Source: Solirubrobacter sp963736505 (GTDB lineage Bacteria > Actinomycetota > Thermoleophilia > Solirubrobacterales > Solirubrobacteraceae). From it: a stretch of DNA of 64,000 nucleotides. The notes below the pieces were generated by a model. That model was not told the origin of the DNA, made no database searches, and saw only the letters and a list, made by a program, of their open reading frames with translations. The DNA lies in contig CAVTOZ010000005.1 of NCBI GenBank assembly GCA_963736505.1, positions 496,001 to 560,000 on the forward strand. Reading direction: 5' to 3'. Each line of letters opens with the position of its first letter. The stretch's first letter is position 1. This document shows positions 24,751-32,825 of the stretch, in pieces. The position numbers were made by a program, and so were the translations under genes.

Positions 24751-26707
24751 CGCCGAGCCGCTCGGCCTTCTCGAGCTTGGATCCGGGCGACGCGCCCGCG
24801 ACGACGTAGTCGGTCTTCTTCGACACCGACGACGTGATACGCCCACCGGCGGCGAGGATGCGGGCCTGCGCCTGCTCGCGCGTGAGGTCGGGCAGCGTGC
24901 CGGTGAGCACGAACGTCTTCCCCGCCAGCGGCCCCTCGCCGGGCGGCGGGCCTTCCTCGTGCAGCGTCAGGCCGGCGGCGCGCAGGTCCTCGATCAGCGC
25001 GCGCGTCTTCGGGTCGGCGAGCTGGCCGGCGATCAGCTCCGCGACGACTGGGCCGATGCCGGGCGTCTCGGCGATCTGCTCCGCCGTCGCGGCCAGCAGC
25101 GCGTCGATCGAGCGGAAGCGCTGCGCGAGGCTGCGGCCCGTCACGTAGCCGACGCCCTCGATCCCGACCGCGTACAGCACGAGCCCGAAGGGACGCCGCT
25201 TGGAGCGCTCGAGCGAGTCCATCAGCTTGTTCACGCTGACCTCCCCGTAGCCGTCGAGCGCGAGCAGCTTCTCGGGATCGAGCCGGTAGAAGTCGGCCGC
25301 GGTCGTGACGAAGCCGAGCCGCTGGAACGTCGCGACCTGCTTCTCGCCCAGACCGTCGATGTCCATGATGTGCGCGAACGCGGTCATCAGCTGCCACCGG
25401 CGTTCTGGGCAGTCGCGGTTCGGGCAGCGCGTGAACACGGCGCCCTCGGGCTTGACGGTCGGCGTGTCGCAGAACGGGCAGCGCTCGGGGACGTGCGGCG
25501 CCGGGCCGCGGTCGGGCCGCTCGGCCTCGTGCGGGGCGGGCGAGATCACCTGCGGGATCACGTCGCCGGCGCGCAGCACGATCACGCGATCGCCCTCGCG
25601 GACGTCCTTGCGCGCGAGGTCCTCCTCGTTGTGCAGCGTCGCGGCCTTGACGGTGACGCCGCCCACGTGCACCGGCTCGAGCGCGGCGAACGGGTGGAAG
25701 TCGCCGAACTTGCCGACGTTCCAGTTGATCGCGTTCAGCGTGGTCACCGCCGTGGTCGGCGGGAACTTCCACGCGATCGCCCAGCGCGGGTCGCGCCCGA
25801 CGACGCCGAGCCGGCGCTGCAGCTCGAAGTCGTTCACCTTCACGACGACGCCGTCGATCTCGAAGTCCAGCGCGCCGCGGCGCCGCTCCCAGTCCAGGCA
25901 CTGCGCGACCGCCTCGTCCTCGGTCGCGAGCTTCTTGACGTCGCGGTTGACGCGGAAGCCGTGCGCGCGCAGCCACTCCAGCGCCTCCCAATGCGAGCTC
26001 AGCGCCAACCCATCGGTGACGCCGATCGCGTAGCACCACATCGACAGCGGGCGCTCGGCGGCGAGCGCGGGATCCAGCTGGCGGATCGTCCCCGCCGCCG
26101 AGTTGCGCGGGTTCATGAACGTCGACAGCCCGGCCTCGGCGCGGCGCTCGTTCAATGACGTGAAGTCCGGCAGCGACATGTAGACCTCGCCGCGCACCTC
26201 GAGCAGGCGCGGCGCGTCATCGATCGAGAGCGGGATCGACGGGATCGTGCGCAGGTTGTGCGTGACGTCCTCGCCGACCTCGCCGTCGCCGCGCGTCGCG
26301 CCCCGCACGAGCACGCCGTCCTCGTACAGCAGCGAGATCGCGAGCCCGTCGATCTTGGGCTCGGCGACGAACTCGAACGCCGGGTCCTCGATCCCCTCTC
26401 GCGCGAGGTGGTTGCGCATCCGCTCGACCCACGCGCGCAGCTCCTCGGCCGAGCGCGCGTTGGCGAGCGAGAGCATCGGCTGCAGGTGCGTGACCTTCTC
26501 CAGCCGCCCGACCGGCGTCCCGCCGACGCGCTGCGTCGGCGAGTCCGGCGTCACGAGCTCCGGATGCGCCGCCTCGAGCGCGCGCAGCTCGTCGAGCAGC
26601 GTGTCGTACTCGTCGTCGCCCAGCACCGGGTCGTCGAGCACGTAGTAGCGGTGCCCGTGGTAGGCGAGCTCCTTGCGCAGCTCGGCGGCCCGGTCCGCGT
26701 CGCTCAT
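24707..26707 (-). CDS. ligA: NAD-dependent DNA ligase LigA
   Basis: A 666-residue enzyme that seals nicks in DNA during replication and repair. Domain Ia HRYYVLDDPVLGDDEYD binds NAD. The adenylated lysine is Lys118 in EPKIDGLA. An OB domain follows, then a four-Cys zinc finger at about 409-432 (CPFCDTP and RCPNRDCP), helix-hairpin-helix repeats (DIDGLGEKQ, ETPGIGPVVAE) and a C-terminal BRCT domain from about 590 (LAGKTFVLTGTLPDLTREQA). The ATG overlaps the surE stop as ATGA. Length is normal and all domains are intact. Confidence 0.97.
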   Translation of the reverse strand: MSDADRAAELRKELAYHGHRYYVLDDPVLGDDEYDTLLDELRALEAAHPELVTPDSPTQRVGGTPVGRLEKVTHLQPMLSLANARSAEELRAWVERMRNHLAREGIEDPAFEFVAEPKIDGLAISLLYEDGVLVRGATRGDGEVGEDVTHNLRTIPSIPLSIDDAPRLLEVRGEVYMSLPDFTSLNERRAEAGLSTFMNPRNSAAGTIRQLDPALAAERPLSMWCYAIGVTDGLALSSHWEALEWLRAHGFRVNRDVKKLATEDEAVAQCLDWERRRGALDFEIDGVVVKVNDFELQRRLGVVGRDPRWAIAWKFPPTTAVTTLNAINWNVGKFGDFHPFAALEPVHVGGVTVKAATLHNEEDLARKDVREGDRVIVLRAGDVIPQVISPAPHEAERPDRGPAPHVPERCPFCDTPTVKPEGAVFTRCPNRDCPERRWQLMTAFAHIMDIDGLGEKQVATFQRLGFVTTAADFYRLDPEKLLALDGYGEVSVNKLMDSLERSKRRPFGLVLYAVGIEGVGYVTGRSLAQRFRSIDALLAATAEQIAETPGIGPVVAELIAGQLADPKTRALIEDLRAAGLTLHEEGPPPGEGPLAGKTFVLTGTLPDLTREQAQARILAAGGRITSSVSKKTDYVVAGASPGSKLEKAERLGVSVLDEAGLLALLP

Positions 26708-27483
26708 GCGTTGCCCAGCAATCGCGCGAGGTCGTACGCCCGCAACGCCTCCATCCCGTGCTCGGCGGTGAGGTCGAAGTGCAGCGGCGTGACGGCGATG
26801 CGGCCGGCCGAGACTGCCGACAGGTCGGTCCCCGGCTCGTCGTCGTGGACCGGGGAGTCGCCGTAGATGCGGTACAGCTTGCGGCCGGTGTCCTCCTCGA
26901 CGAGGTCGAGCTGGTCGCGGTAGATCCGCTTGCCCAGGCGCGAGACCTCGACGCCGCCGATCTCGCCGGCCGGCACGTTGACGTTCAGCAGCATCCCCTC
27001 CGGCAGCGGCACGTCGTCGAGCCGGTCGACCATCTGCGCGATGAACGCGGCGGCGTGGGAGAAGTCCATCGCGTGCCGCGTCAGCTGCTGCGAGACGGCG
27101 ATGCCCGGGATCCCGAGCACGACACCCTCCAGCGCCGCGGCGACGGTGCCCGAGTACGTGATGTCGTCGCCGAGGTTGGCGCCGTGGTTGATGCCCGAGA
27201 CGATCACGTCGGGCTCGAAGCCCTCGACCAGGCCGAGGCTCGCCAGCCGCACGCAGTCGACCGGCGTCCCGTCGCACGCGAAGCCGACGGTGCCGTCGTC
27301 GAACGGCACCTCGGCGACCCACAGCGGGCGCCGGAACGTGATCGAGCGCGCGGTCGCGGAGCGGTTGCCGTCCGGCGCGATTACCGCCAGCTCGACGTCG
27401 GAGAGCTCCACGAGCGCCCGCCGCAGCGCCTGCAGACCCTCGGCGTCGATCCCGTCGTCATTGGTCAGCAGCACGCGCAGCAT
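26704..27483 (-). CDS. surE: 5'/3'-nucleotidase SurE
   Basis: A 259-residue stationary-phase survival phosphatase acting on nucleoside monophosphates. The metal ligands are Asp9 and Asp10 (LTNDDG), Ser42 (GNRSATARS) and Asn99 (VSGINHGAN). The ATG at 27483 is 8 bases after TATCCT (rc of 27492-27497) and has no Shine-Dalgarno, so it is probably leaderless. ligA follows with a 4-base overlap. The IS element begins 94 bases upstream of this start and its transposase reads toward surE. Confidence 0.95.
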   Translation of the reverse strand: MLRVLLTNDDGIDAEGLQALRRALVELSDVELAVIAPDGNRSATARSITFRRPLWVAEVPFDDGTVGFACDGTPVDCVRLASLGLVEGFEPDVIVSGINHGANLGDDITYSGTVAAALEGVVLGIPGIAVSQQLTRHAMDFSHAAAFIAQMVDRLDDVPLPEGMLLNVNVPAGEIGGVEVSRLGKRIYRDQLDLVEEDTGRKLYRIYGDSPVHDDEPGTDLSAVSAGRIAVTPLHFDLTAEHGMEALRAYDLARLLGNA

Positions 27484-27571
27484 CCCGCCGCAGGATACGG
27501 CGCGGGCCACGCTGTCAGCGGTCGGACCTGCGCTCCTCGACCGACGGCCAGGGACCGGCGTACGCGCGCGA

Positions 27572-27577
27572 CCTAGG
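27572..27577. repeat. Target-site duplication, left copy (CCTAGG)
   Basis: CCTAGG flanks the element on the left and recurs exactly at 28618-28623 on the right. It matches the NCTAGN target reported for IS481. The TAG stop of the transposase is read from this copy. Confidence 0.93.
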
Positions 27578-28532
27578 TGTAGGACCCAGGCACGTTGTTC
27601 AGCTCGCGTAGGCGGGCGATGGGCGGCTTGTGGCTGAGTGAGCCGTGTGGGCGGCGATGGTTGTAGGTCCAAAGCCAGCCGTCAAGGGCGGCGGCGCGTT
27701 CGGTGTTGGAGGTGTAGAACGCGCCGTAGGCCCAGCCGCCGAGCATGGTCCGGATGAAGCGCTCGGCTTTGCCGTTGGTGCGCGGGCGGTAGGGCCGGGT
27801 GCGTAGGTGGCGGACACCGAGCGCGCGGCAGGCGAAGGCGTGCAGGATCGAGCGGTAGGCGGAGCCGTTGTCGGTCATGACGCGTTCGACGCTGATGCCG
27901 TAGCGTCGGTAGAACGTGACGGCGCGGGCGAGGAAGCCGAGCACCGTGGTGGTCTGCTCGTCGGCGAGGACTTCGACGTAGGCCAGGCGGGTGGCGTCGT
28001 CGACGCAGACGTGCACGTACTCCCAGCCACCTCTGCCTTTGCCGTGGTGGCGGCCAGGCCCGCGGCCGGTGTAGCGGTGCCCGCCGCCGGCGGGGATGCG
28101 GCCGAGCTTTTTGACGTCGATGTGCAGCAGCTCGCCCGGGTGGCGGCGCTGATAGCGGTTCGGTGGCTCGGGCGGTTCCAGACGCGAGAGCTTGCCCAGC
28201 CCGATCCGTGTCAGCACCGCCGAGACCGTCGAGAGTGCCATCCCGAGACACAGCGCGATCTCGGCCGCGGTCATCCGCAACCGGCGCAGCGCCGCGATCG
28301 CGCTCACGAGCTCCTCCGGCGTGCGATGCGGGACCGTGTGCGGCGCCGAGGAGCGATCCAGCAGCCCCGTCGATCCGTGTTGGCGGTAGCGCGCGACCCA
28401 CTTCGAGCACGTCCGGTCGCTCACGCCGGCGGCCTCGGCCGCCGTCGCGAGCGACCAGCCCTGCTCGAGCACTCGCAACACCATCCGCTCGCGGCCTTTC
28501 GGGCCGAGCGGGGCGTTAGCGTGAATCTTCAT
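27573..28532 (-). CDS. IS481-family transposase
   Basis: 319 residues, intact. The N-terminal helix-turn-helix (AAEAAGVSDRTCSKWVARY) and a second one (AAEIALCLGMALSTVSAVL) precede an rve-type integrase core. Catalytic residues by pattern: Asp in LLHIDVKKLG, Asp in RVMTDNGSAY and Glu in NGKAERFIRTM. The ATG at 28532 has AAGGAGG 7 bases upstream. The C-terminus SYT is encoded up to the tip of the element and the TAG stop lies in the flanking target duplication. An inverted repeat at 28530-28595 can hide the ribosome site. Confidence 0.95.
   Translation of the reverse strand: MKIHANAPLGPKGRERMVLRVLEQGWSLATAAEAAGVSDRTCSKWVARYRQHGSTGLLDRSSAPHTVPHRTPEELVSAIAALRRLRMTAAEIALCLGMALSTVSAVLTRIGLGKLSRLEPPEPPNRYQRRHPGELLHIDVKKLGRIPAGGGHRYTGRGPGRHHGKGRGGWEYVHVCVDDATRLAYVEVLADEQTTTVLGFLARAVTFYRRYGISVERVMTDNGSAYRSILHAFACRALGVRHLRTRPYRPRTNGKAERFIRTMLGGWAYGAFYTSNTERAAALDGWLWTYNHRRPHGSLSHKPPIARLRELNNVPGSYT
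27578..27601. repeat. IS481 left inverted repeat
   Basis: A 24-bp end beginning TGTAGGACCCAGG. It shares its first 5 and last 9 bases, plus five internal bases, with the right end. Confidence 0.9.
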
Positions 28533-28595
28533 CCGGTGCCCTCCTTGGAGAACTGGGGTGGCTGGCACCCCTCAGCCTCCAAGGAGGCCCGGATG
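28530..28595. repeat. Internal inverted repeat covering the transposase start
   Basis: CATCCGG (28530-28536) pairs with CCGGATG (28589-28595), and CCTCCTTGGAG (28540-28550) with CTCCAAGGAGG (28577-28587). That is 18 bp with one small internal loop. Inside it is a second hairpin, GGGGTG/CACCCC (28555-28560 and 28566-28571). The long stem contains both the AAGGAGG ribosome site and the ATG of the transposase. Confidence 0.8.
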
Positions 28596-28617
28596 AACAA
28601 CGCTCCTAGGAACTACA
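28594..28617. repeat. IS481 right inverted repeat
   Basis: On the minus strand this end reads TGTAGTTCCTAGGAGC and then GTTGTTCA, matching the left end at 19 of 24 positions. It also contains an internal CCTAGG. Confidence 0.9.
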
Positions 28618-28623
28618 CCTAGG
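28618..28623. repeat. Target-site duplication, right copy (CCTAGG)
   Basis: Exact copy of 27572-27577. Its TAGG, with the next two bases, forms TAGGTT (28620-28625), a -10-like box 6 bases before the next gene's ATG. Confidence 0.93.
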
Positions 28624-28631
28624 TTGCGTGG

Positions 28632-29660
28632 ATGCGCTCACGACCACTCTGGCCGTGCGTCGTGCTGCTGCTGACCGGGGCGCTGTGCCTGCTGGCCGGC
28701 GGCGTCGCCCTCTACGGCCAGCGTGCGGTGCTCGACGAGAACGCGTTCGCGGGGCGCGCGGAGAGCGCGCTCAGCCGCGACGAGGTCCGCGCCGAGGTCG
28801 CCGACCGGATCGCGGACAGGCTCGTGCTGGCGCATCCGGAGCTGGCGGCGCGCCGGCCGGTGCTCGACGCCGCGACGAACGACATGGTCGCCACGCCGGG
28901 GTTCGCGGGCGAGTTCCGGCGCGGCGCGATCGCGATGCAGCGGGCGCTGTTCGAGAGCTCGAGCGCGCCCGTGGAGCTTCCAGTGCCGGGCGGCGGGCAC
29001 GACCTGGCGGAGATGGTCCGCAACCACTCGCCGGCCGCCGTGCGCGGGCTGCCGGCGACCGATCCGAAGCTGATGACGATCGGCGGCGGCCGGCTCGAGA
29101 CGGGGCTGCGCGACGCCGCTCCGATCGCGCGCCGGCTCGCCGGCCTCGCACTGCCGGCCCTCCTTGCCGGCGCGGTGCTGCTGGTGCTCGCCGTCCTGCG
29201 GGCGCCGACGCGCCGGCGCGGGCTGCGCCGCGCCGCACTGGCCGTCGCGGGCGTCGGCGGCGTGATAATCGCCGGCCTCGCGATCGCGCGCGGCCTGCTG
29301 CTGGCGACGTTCGACACCAGCCACGGCGACGCCGTCGTCGGCGAGATCTGGCACGCCTACCTCGGCGACCTGCGCCTGTGGGGCTTCGCCTGCGGCGCGC
29401 TCGGGCTGATCGTCGCCGCCGCGGCCGATCCCGGCGCTCCCGGCGCCTGGCGGCGCGCGGTCGCGTTCGTCGCGCGGACGCCGCATCCGGCGTGGCAGGC
29501 CGTGCGCATCGCGGGGCTGCTGCTCGTCGCGGTTCTGCTTCTGACCGCGCCCGAGGTCCCGGTCGATCTCGGGCTCGTCGCGCTGGCGGGGCTGCTCGTC
29601 TTCACCGCCGCCGCGGAGGTCTCGCGTCTGCGTCTCGCGCGCCCGCCTGCCGATCACTAG
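28632..29660 (+). CDS. Hypothetical multi-pass membrane protein
   Basis: 342 residues, family not recognised. One N-terminal helix (PCVVLLLTGALCLLAGGVALYG) is followed by an outside domain of about 120 residues (30-165) rich in Ala, Arg and Glu. Five or so further helices lie in the C-terminal half (for example LALPALLAGAVLLVLAVL). This layout resembles a sensor or a lipid-modifying membrane protein, but no catalytic motif is visible. The IS481 element lies 15 bases upstream and has replaced everything before the -10 region, so expression may be altered. Confidence 0.75.
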   Translation: MRSRPLWPCVVLLLTGALCLLAGGVALYGQRAVLDENAFAGRAESALSRDEVRAEVADRIADRLVLAHPELAARRPVLDAATNDMVATPGFAGEFRRGAIAMQRALFESSSAPVELPVPGGGHDLAEMVRNHSPAAVRGLPATDPKLMTIGGGRLETGLRDAAPIARRLAGLALPALLAGAVLLVLAVLRAPTRRRGLRRAALAVAGVGGVIIAGLAIARGLLLATFDTSHGDAVVGEIWHAYLGDLRLWGFACGALGLIVAAAADPGAPGAWRRAVAFVARTPHPAWQAVRIAGLLLVAVLLLTAPEVPVDLGLVALAGLLVFTAAAEVSRLRLARPPADH

Positions 29661-29664
29661 ACAT

Positions 29665-30696
29665 ATGGAGCGTCGGGTCCGGCTGGTCGGAATCGCCGTG
29701 TCCGACGAGCGGGAGCTTGCCGGGCGCGTTCTCGGCTGGATGTTCGTCCTCAGCACCGTCGTCGCCAACGTGCTGCCGCTGCTGCCCGGCGTCGACGGCG
29801 ACGTCTTGACCCCGACGACGCCGATCGGCGTCGCCGCCCTGATCTTCGGCGTGATCGCGCTGCGGCGGATCCGCTGGGCCGACGTGTCCGGCACCGCGAT
29901 GCACGCCGCGGTGCTGCTCGGCGCCTTGGGCGTCGCGATCGCGACCTCAGACAACGGCGGCGCGAACTCGCCCGCGCGCTTCCTGCTGATGCTCGTGCTC
30001 GTGTTCACGGGCTACTTCTTCCCAGGCCGCGAGGCGTGGCCGTACATCGGCGTCGTGCTGATCCTGCACGCGCTCCCGCTCGCCTACGACCACGACGCGA
30101 TCGGCAGCGGCCTGCTCGGCGAGCTGCTCGTCGTCGCGCCCTGCTACTGGATCCTGATGTTCCTGCTCGTCTCCGGCAAGCGCGGGATGGTCGAGCTGCG
30201 GATGCGCGCCGACGACCTCGCGCGCCGCGACCCGCTGACCGGGCTCGCCAACCGGCGCGCCCTGCTGGAGGCCGCGGACGTCGGCCCGGGGCGCCGCGCC
30301 GACGACCAGCTCGGCCTGCTGCTGCTCGACGTCGACGACTTCAAGCTCGCCAACACGCTCCACGGCCATCCCGGCGGCGACCAGGCGCTGCGCTACGTCG
30401 CGCTGTCGCTGCGCACCGTCGCTCGCGACAGCGACCTGCCCGCGCGCCTGGGCGGCGACGAGTTCGCGCTGCTCGTGCGCGGGGCGACGCCCGAAGGCAT
30501 GGAGGCGCTCGCCGAGCGCGTGCTCGAGACGGTGCGCGCGAGCGACGACGCGCTCGGGCTGCCCGGGTTCGTCCTGCGCGTGAGCGTCGGCTGGGCGCTC
30601 GATCAGTCCGACGCCGACTCGCTGCTCGCGGCCGCGGACGCGGCGCTGCTGCGGGCCAAGCGCGCCGGCAAGGATCGCGCGCTCATGGGTACCTGA
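29665..30696 (+). CDS. Membrane-bound diguanylate cyclase (GGDEF)
   Basis: 343 residues that make cyclic di-GMP from GTP. Five to six membrane helices (about 20-175) precede a GGDEF domain starting RRDPLTGLANRRALL. The active-site loop GGDEF is at 263-267. RDSD (254-257), just before it, fits the inhibitory I-site RxxD, so product inhibition is expected. No EAL domain. It follows the preceding membrane protein by 4 bases, which suggests an operon and a shared membrane-sensing role. Its 3' end overlaps truA by 14 bases. Confidence 0.92.
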   Translation: MERRVRLVGIAVSDERELAGRVLGWMFVLSTVVANVLPLLPGVDGDVLTPTTPIGVAALIFGVIALRRIRWADVSGTAMHAAVLLGALGVAIATSDNGGANSPARFLLMLVLVFTGYFFPGREAWPYIGVVLILHALPLAYDHDAIGSGLLGELLVVAPCYWILMFLLVSGKRGMVELRMRADDLARRDPLTGLANRRALLEAADVGPGRRADDQLGLLLLDVDDFKLANTLHGHPGGDQALRYVALSLRTVARDSDLPARLGGDEFALLVRGATPEGMEALAERVLETVRASDDALGLPGFVLRVSVGWALDQSDADSLLAAADAALLRAKRAGKDRALMGT

Positions 30697-31402
30697 CGGA
30701 CGCCAGGTAGAGGCCGTGCGGGGGTGCGGTGATGCCGGCGTGCGAGCGAGGACGGCCCTCCAGCAGGGCTGTGAAGTCCTCCGGCGTGCGGCGCCCGGCC
30801 GCGACCTCGAGCATCGTCCCGACGAGCACGCGGTTCATCTGGCGCATGAAGGAGTCCGCCTCGATCCAGAACTCGAGCAGGTCGCCGTTGCGCTCCCAGC
30901 CGGCGCGCAGGACGTCGCGCGTGAAGCGCCGGTGGTAGGTCTCGCTCGGCGTGAAGGCGGTGAAGTCGTGCGAGCCGCGGAGGGCGCGCGCGCACGCTTG
31001 CAGGGCGTCGAGGTCGGCCCGGTGCGGCCACCACAGCGCGCGGCCGCGCTCGAACGGCGACGGCTGCGGGCGGTGCAGGATGCGGTAGAGGTACGTGCGC
31101 GCGACGGCGTCGTGGCGCGCGCTGAAGCCGTCGGGCGCCGCCTGCGCCTCGATCGCCTTGATCTCGGTCGGCAGGACGGCGTTGACCGAGCGCAGGCGCG
31201 GCAGCGGGCCGGCGTAGGAGACGACCTGGCCGAGCGCGTGCACGCCGCGGTCGGTGCGGCCCGCCACGACCAGCTCGACCGGCTCGCGCAGGACGGTCTG
31301 GAGCGCCTTAACGACCTCGGCGGCCACCGTCCGCTTGCCGGGCTGCACCGCCCAGCCCGCGAAGGGGCCGCCGTCGTACTCCAGAACGAGCTTGGTGGTC
31401 AG
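30683..31402 (-). CDS. truA: tRNA pseudouridine synthase A, apparent CTG start
   Basis: 239 residues. It makes pseudouridine at tRNA positions 38-40. The catalytic Asp is in AGRTDRGVHA; RRFTRDVLRA and FMRQMNRVLVGTMLEVA are family segments. The conserved N-terminus TKLVLEYDGGPFAGWAVQPG is in frame, but no ATG, GTG or TTG lies before it. The only plausible start is the CTG at 31402, which overlaps the rplQ stop as CTGA, in line with the many ATGA/GTGA junctions nearby. Starting at the GTG (31348) would delete the first conserved strand. It is the last gene of the alpha operon. Confidence 0.88.
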   Translation of the reverse strand: MTTKLVLEYDGGPFAGWAVQPGKRTVAAEVVKALQTVLREPVELVVAGRTDRGVHALGQVVSYAGPLPRLRSVNAVLPTEIKAIEAQAAPDGFSARHDAVARTYLYRILHRPQPSPFERGRALWWPHRADLDALQACARALRGSHDFTAFTPSETYHRRFTRDVLRAGWERNGDLLEFWIEADSFMRQMNRVLVGTMLEVAAGRRTPEDFTALLEGRPRSHAGITAPPHGLYLASVRYP

Positions 31403-31755
31403 ACCAGTTCTAGGTAGACCATCTCGGTCGCGTCCGACGAACGCGGGCCGAGCTTGAGGATGCGGGTGTAGCCGCCGGGCCGCTCCGTGTAGCGCGGCGC
31501 GATCTCCTCGAACAGCTTGTAGATGATCCCCTTGTCGGGGTGCTGGAGGATCGAGGTCGCCCGGCGGCGCGCATGCAGGTCGCCCTTGCGCGCCAGCGTG
31601 ATCAGCTTCTCGATCTCCGGCTTGACCGCCTTGGCCTTCGCCTGGGAGGTCTTGATCCGCTCGTGGTCGATGACCTCGATGCAGAGATTGGCGAGCAGCG
31701 CCTTGCGATGGGCGCTGTCGCGGGACAGCTTGTGGCGTGTCTTCTGGTGGCGCAT
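31399..31755 (-). CDS. rplQ: 50S ribosomal protein L17
   Basis: A 118-residue L17, which binds 23S rRNA domain III near the exit tunnel. RHQKTRHKLSRDSAHRKALL is the family N-terminus and TRILKLGPRSSDATEMVYLELV the C-terminus, so it lacks the long tails seen in some actinobacteria. It starts inside the rpoA stop (TGATG) and its stop is shared with the start of truA. Normal place at the end of the alpha operon. Confidence 0.97.
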   Translation of the reverse strand: MRHQKTRHKLSRDSAHRKALLANLCIEVIDHERIKTSQAKAKAVKPEIEKLITLARKGDLHARRRATSILQHPDKGIIYKLFEEIAPRYTERPGGYTRILKLGPRSSDATEMVYLELV

Positions 31756-32744
31756 CAGTCGGTGCGCAGCGTCAGACCCCGCTGCGAGAGGGTCTCGATG
31801 ACCTCGTCGATCGACTTCTTGCCGAAGTTCGGGATGGCGGCGAGCTCGCCCTCCGACTTGGACACGAGGTCGCCGACCGTCTGGATACCGGCACGCTTGA
31901 GGCAGTTGTACGAACGGACACCGAGCTCGAGCTCCTCGATCAGGATGTCGTCCATCGGGCCGCCGCCGCCGGAGCGGCCGCCGGGCGACAGCACGCCGCC
32001 GCCGGCGCCGTTCTCGAGCGTCCCGAGCGGGCCGCCGGGGCCGGCGCGCAGGTCCTCGATGCGGTCCTCGTCGGTGAAGATCGACAGGCTGGAGATCAGG
32101 ATCTCGGCGGCCTCGCGGAGCGCGGCCTGGGGATCGATCGAGCCGTCGGTCTCGATGTCGAGCGTGAGCTTGTCGAAGTCCGTGCGCTGGCCGACGCGCG
32201 CCTGCTCGACCGAGTAGGCGACGCGGCGCACGGGGCTGAAGATCGAGTCGATCGGGATCACGCCGATCGGCTGGTCCGGGGACTTGTTCTCCTCGGCCGG
32301 CCGGTAGCCGCGACCGCGGCCGATCGTCAGGTACAGCTCCAGCTTGGTCTTCTTGTCGAGCGTGGCGATGTGCGCGTCCGGGTTGAGGATCTCCACGCCG
32401 GACGGCAGGTCGATGTCGCGCGCGGTGATCTCGCCGGGACCGGTGACCACGAGCGGGGCCTCGACCTCGGTCGCGTCCGAGTGCATGCGGCAGACGATGC
32501 CCTTGAGGTTCAGGACGATGTCGGTCACATCCTCGGTCACGCCCTTGATGGTCGAGAACTCGTGCGCCACGCCCTCGATCCTGACCGAGGTCACCGCGGC
32601 ACCGGCGAGGCTGGCGAGCAGCACGCGCCGCAGCGAGTTCCCGAATGTGTAGCCGAAGCCGCGGTCGAGCGGCTCCACCACGAACTGCCCGCGGTTCTCT
32701 TCAACCGATTCGGACGTGATTCGGGGGATCTGGAAGTCGAGCAT
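31755..32744 (-). CDS. rpoA: RNA polymerase alpha subunit
   Basis: 329 residues. The N-terminal dimerisation/assembly domain (about 1-228; PLDRGFGYTFGNSLRRVLL) and the C-terminal DNA/activator-binding domain (LELGVRSYNCLKRAGIQTVG, with helix-hairpin-helix) are complete. The linker between them (about 230-265) is unusually Gly-rich (ENGAGGGVLSPGGRSGGGG). It follows rpsD by about 80 bases, which may hold a weak regulatory site, and overlaps the rplQ start by one base. Confidence 0.97.
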   Translation of the reverse strand: MLDFQIPRITSESVEENRGQFVVEPLDRGFGYTFGNSLRRVLLASLAGAAVTSVRIEGVAHEFSTIKGVTEDVTDIVLNLKGIVCRMHSDATEVEAPLVVTGPGEITARDIDLPSGVEILNPDAHIATLDKKTKLELYLTIGRGRGYRPAEENKSPDQPIGVIPIDSIFSPVRRVAYSVEQARVGQRTDFDKLTLDIETDGSIDPQAALREAAEILISSLSIFTDEDRIEDLRAGPGGPLGTLENGAGGGVLSPGGRSGGGGPMDDILIEELELGVRSYNCLKRAGIQTVGDLVSKSEGELAAIPNFGKKSIDEVIETLSQRGLTLRTD

Positions 32745-32825
32745 CAGGGTCCTAACGTCGTTCTCTGTGTGGGGAGCGAGCCCCGGCGCGCCGTGTGCGC
32801 GGCCGGGGTTTCGGGGGAGGCTTTG

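Larger units (their letters stand above)
27578..28617. mobile_element. IS481-family insertion sequence, complete, 1040 bp
   Basis: 24-bp terminal inverted repeats starting TGTAG and ending CGTTGTTCA match at 19 of 24 positions (27578-27601 and 28594-28617). They are flanked by the perfect direct repeat CCTAGG. The single transposase gene is intact, so insertion is recent and the element may be active. It sits between surE and a membrane protein gene, just at the latter's -10 region. Removing the element and one repeat copy restores a continuous ...GCGACCTAGGTTGCG... junction. Confidence 0.95.
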
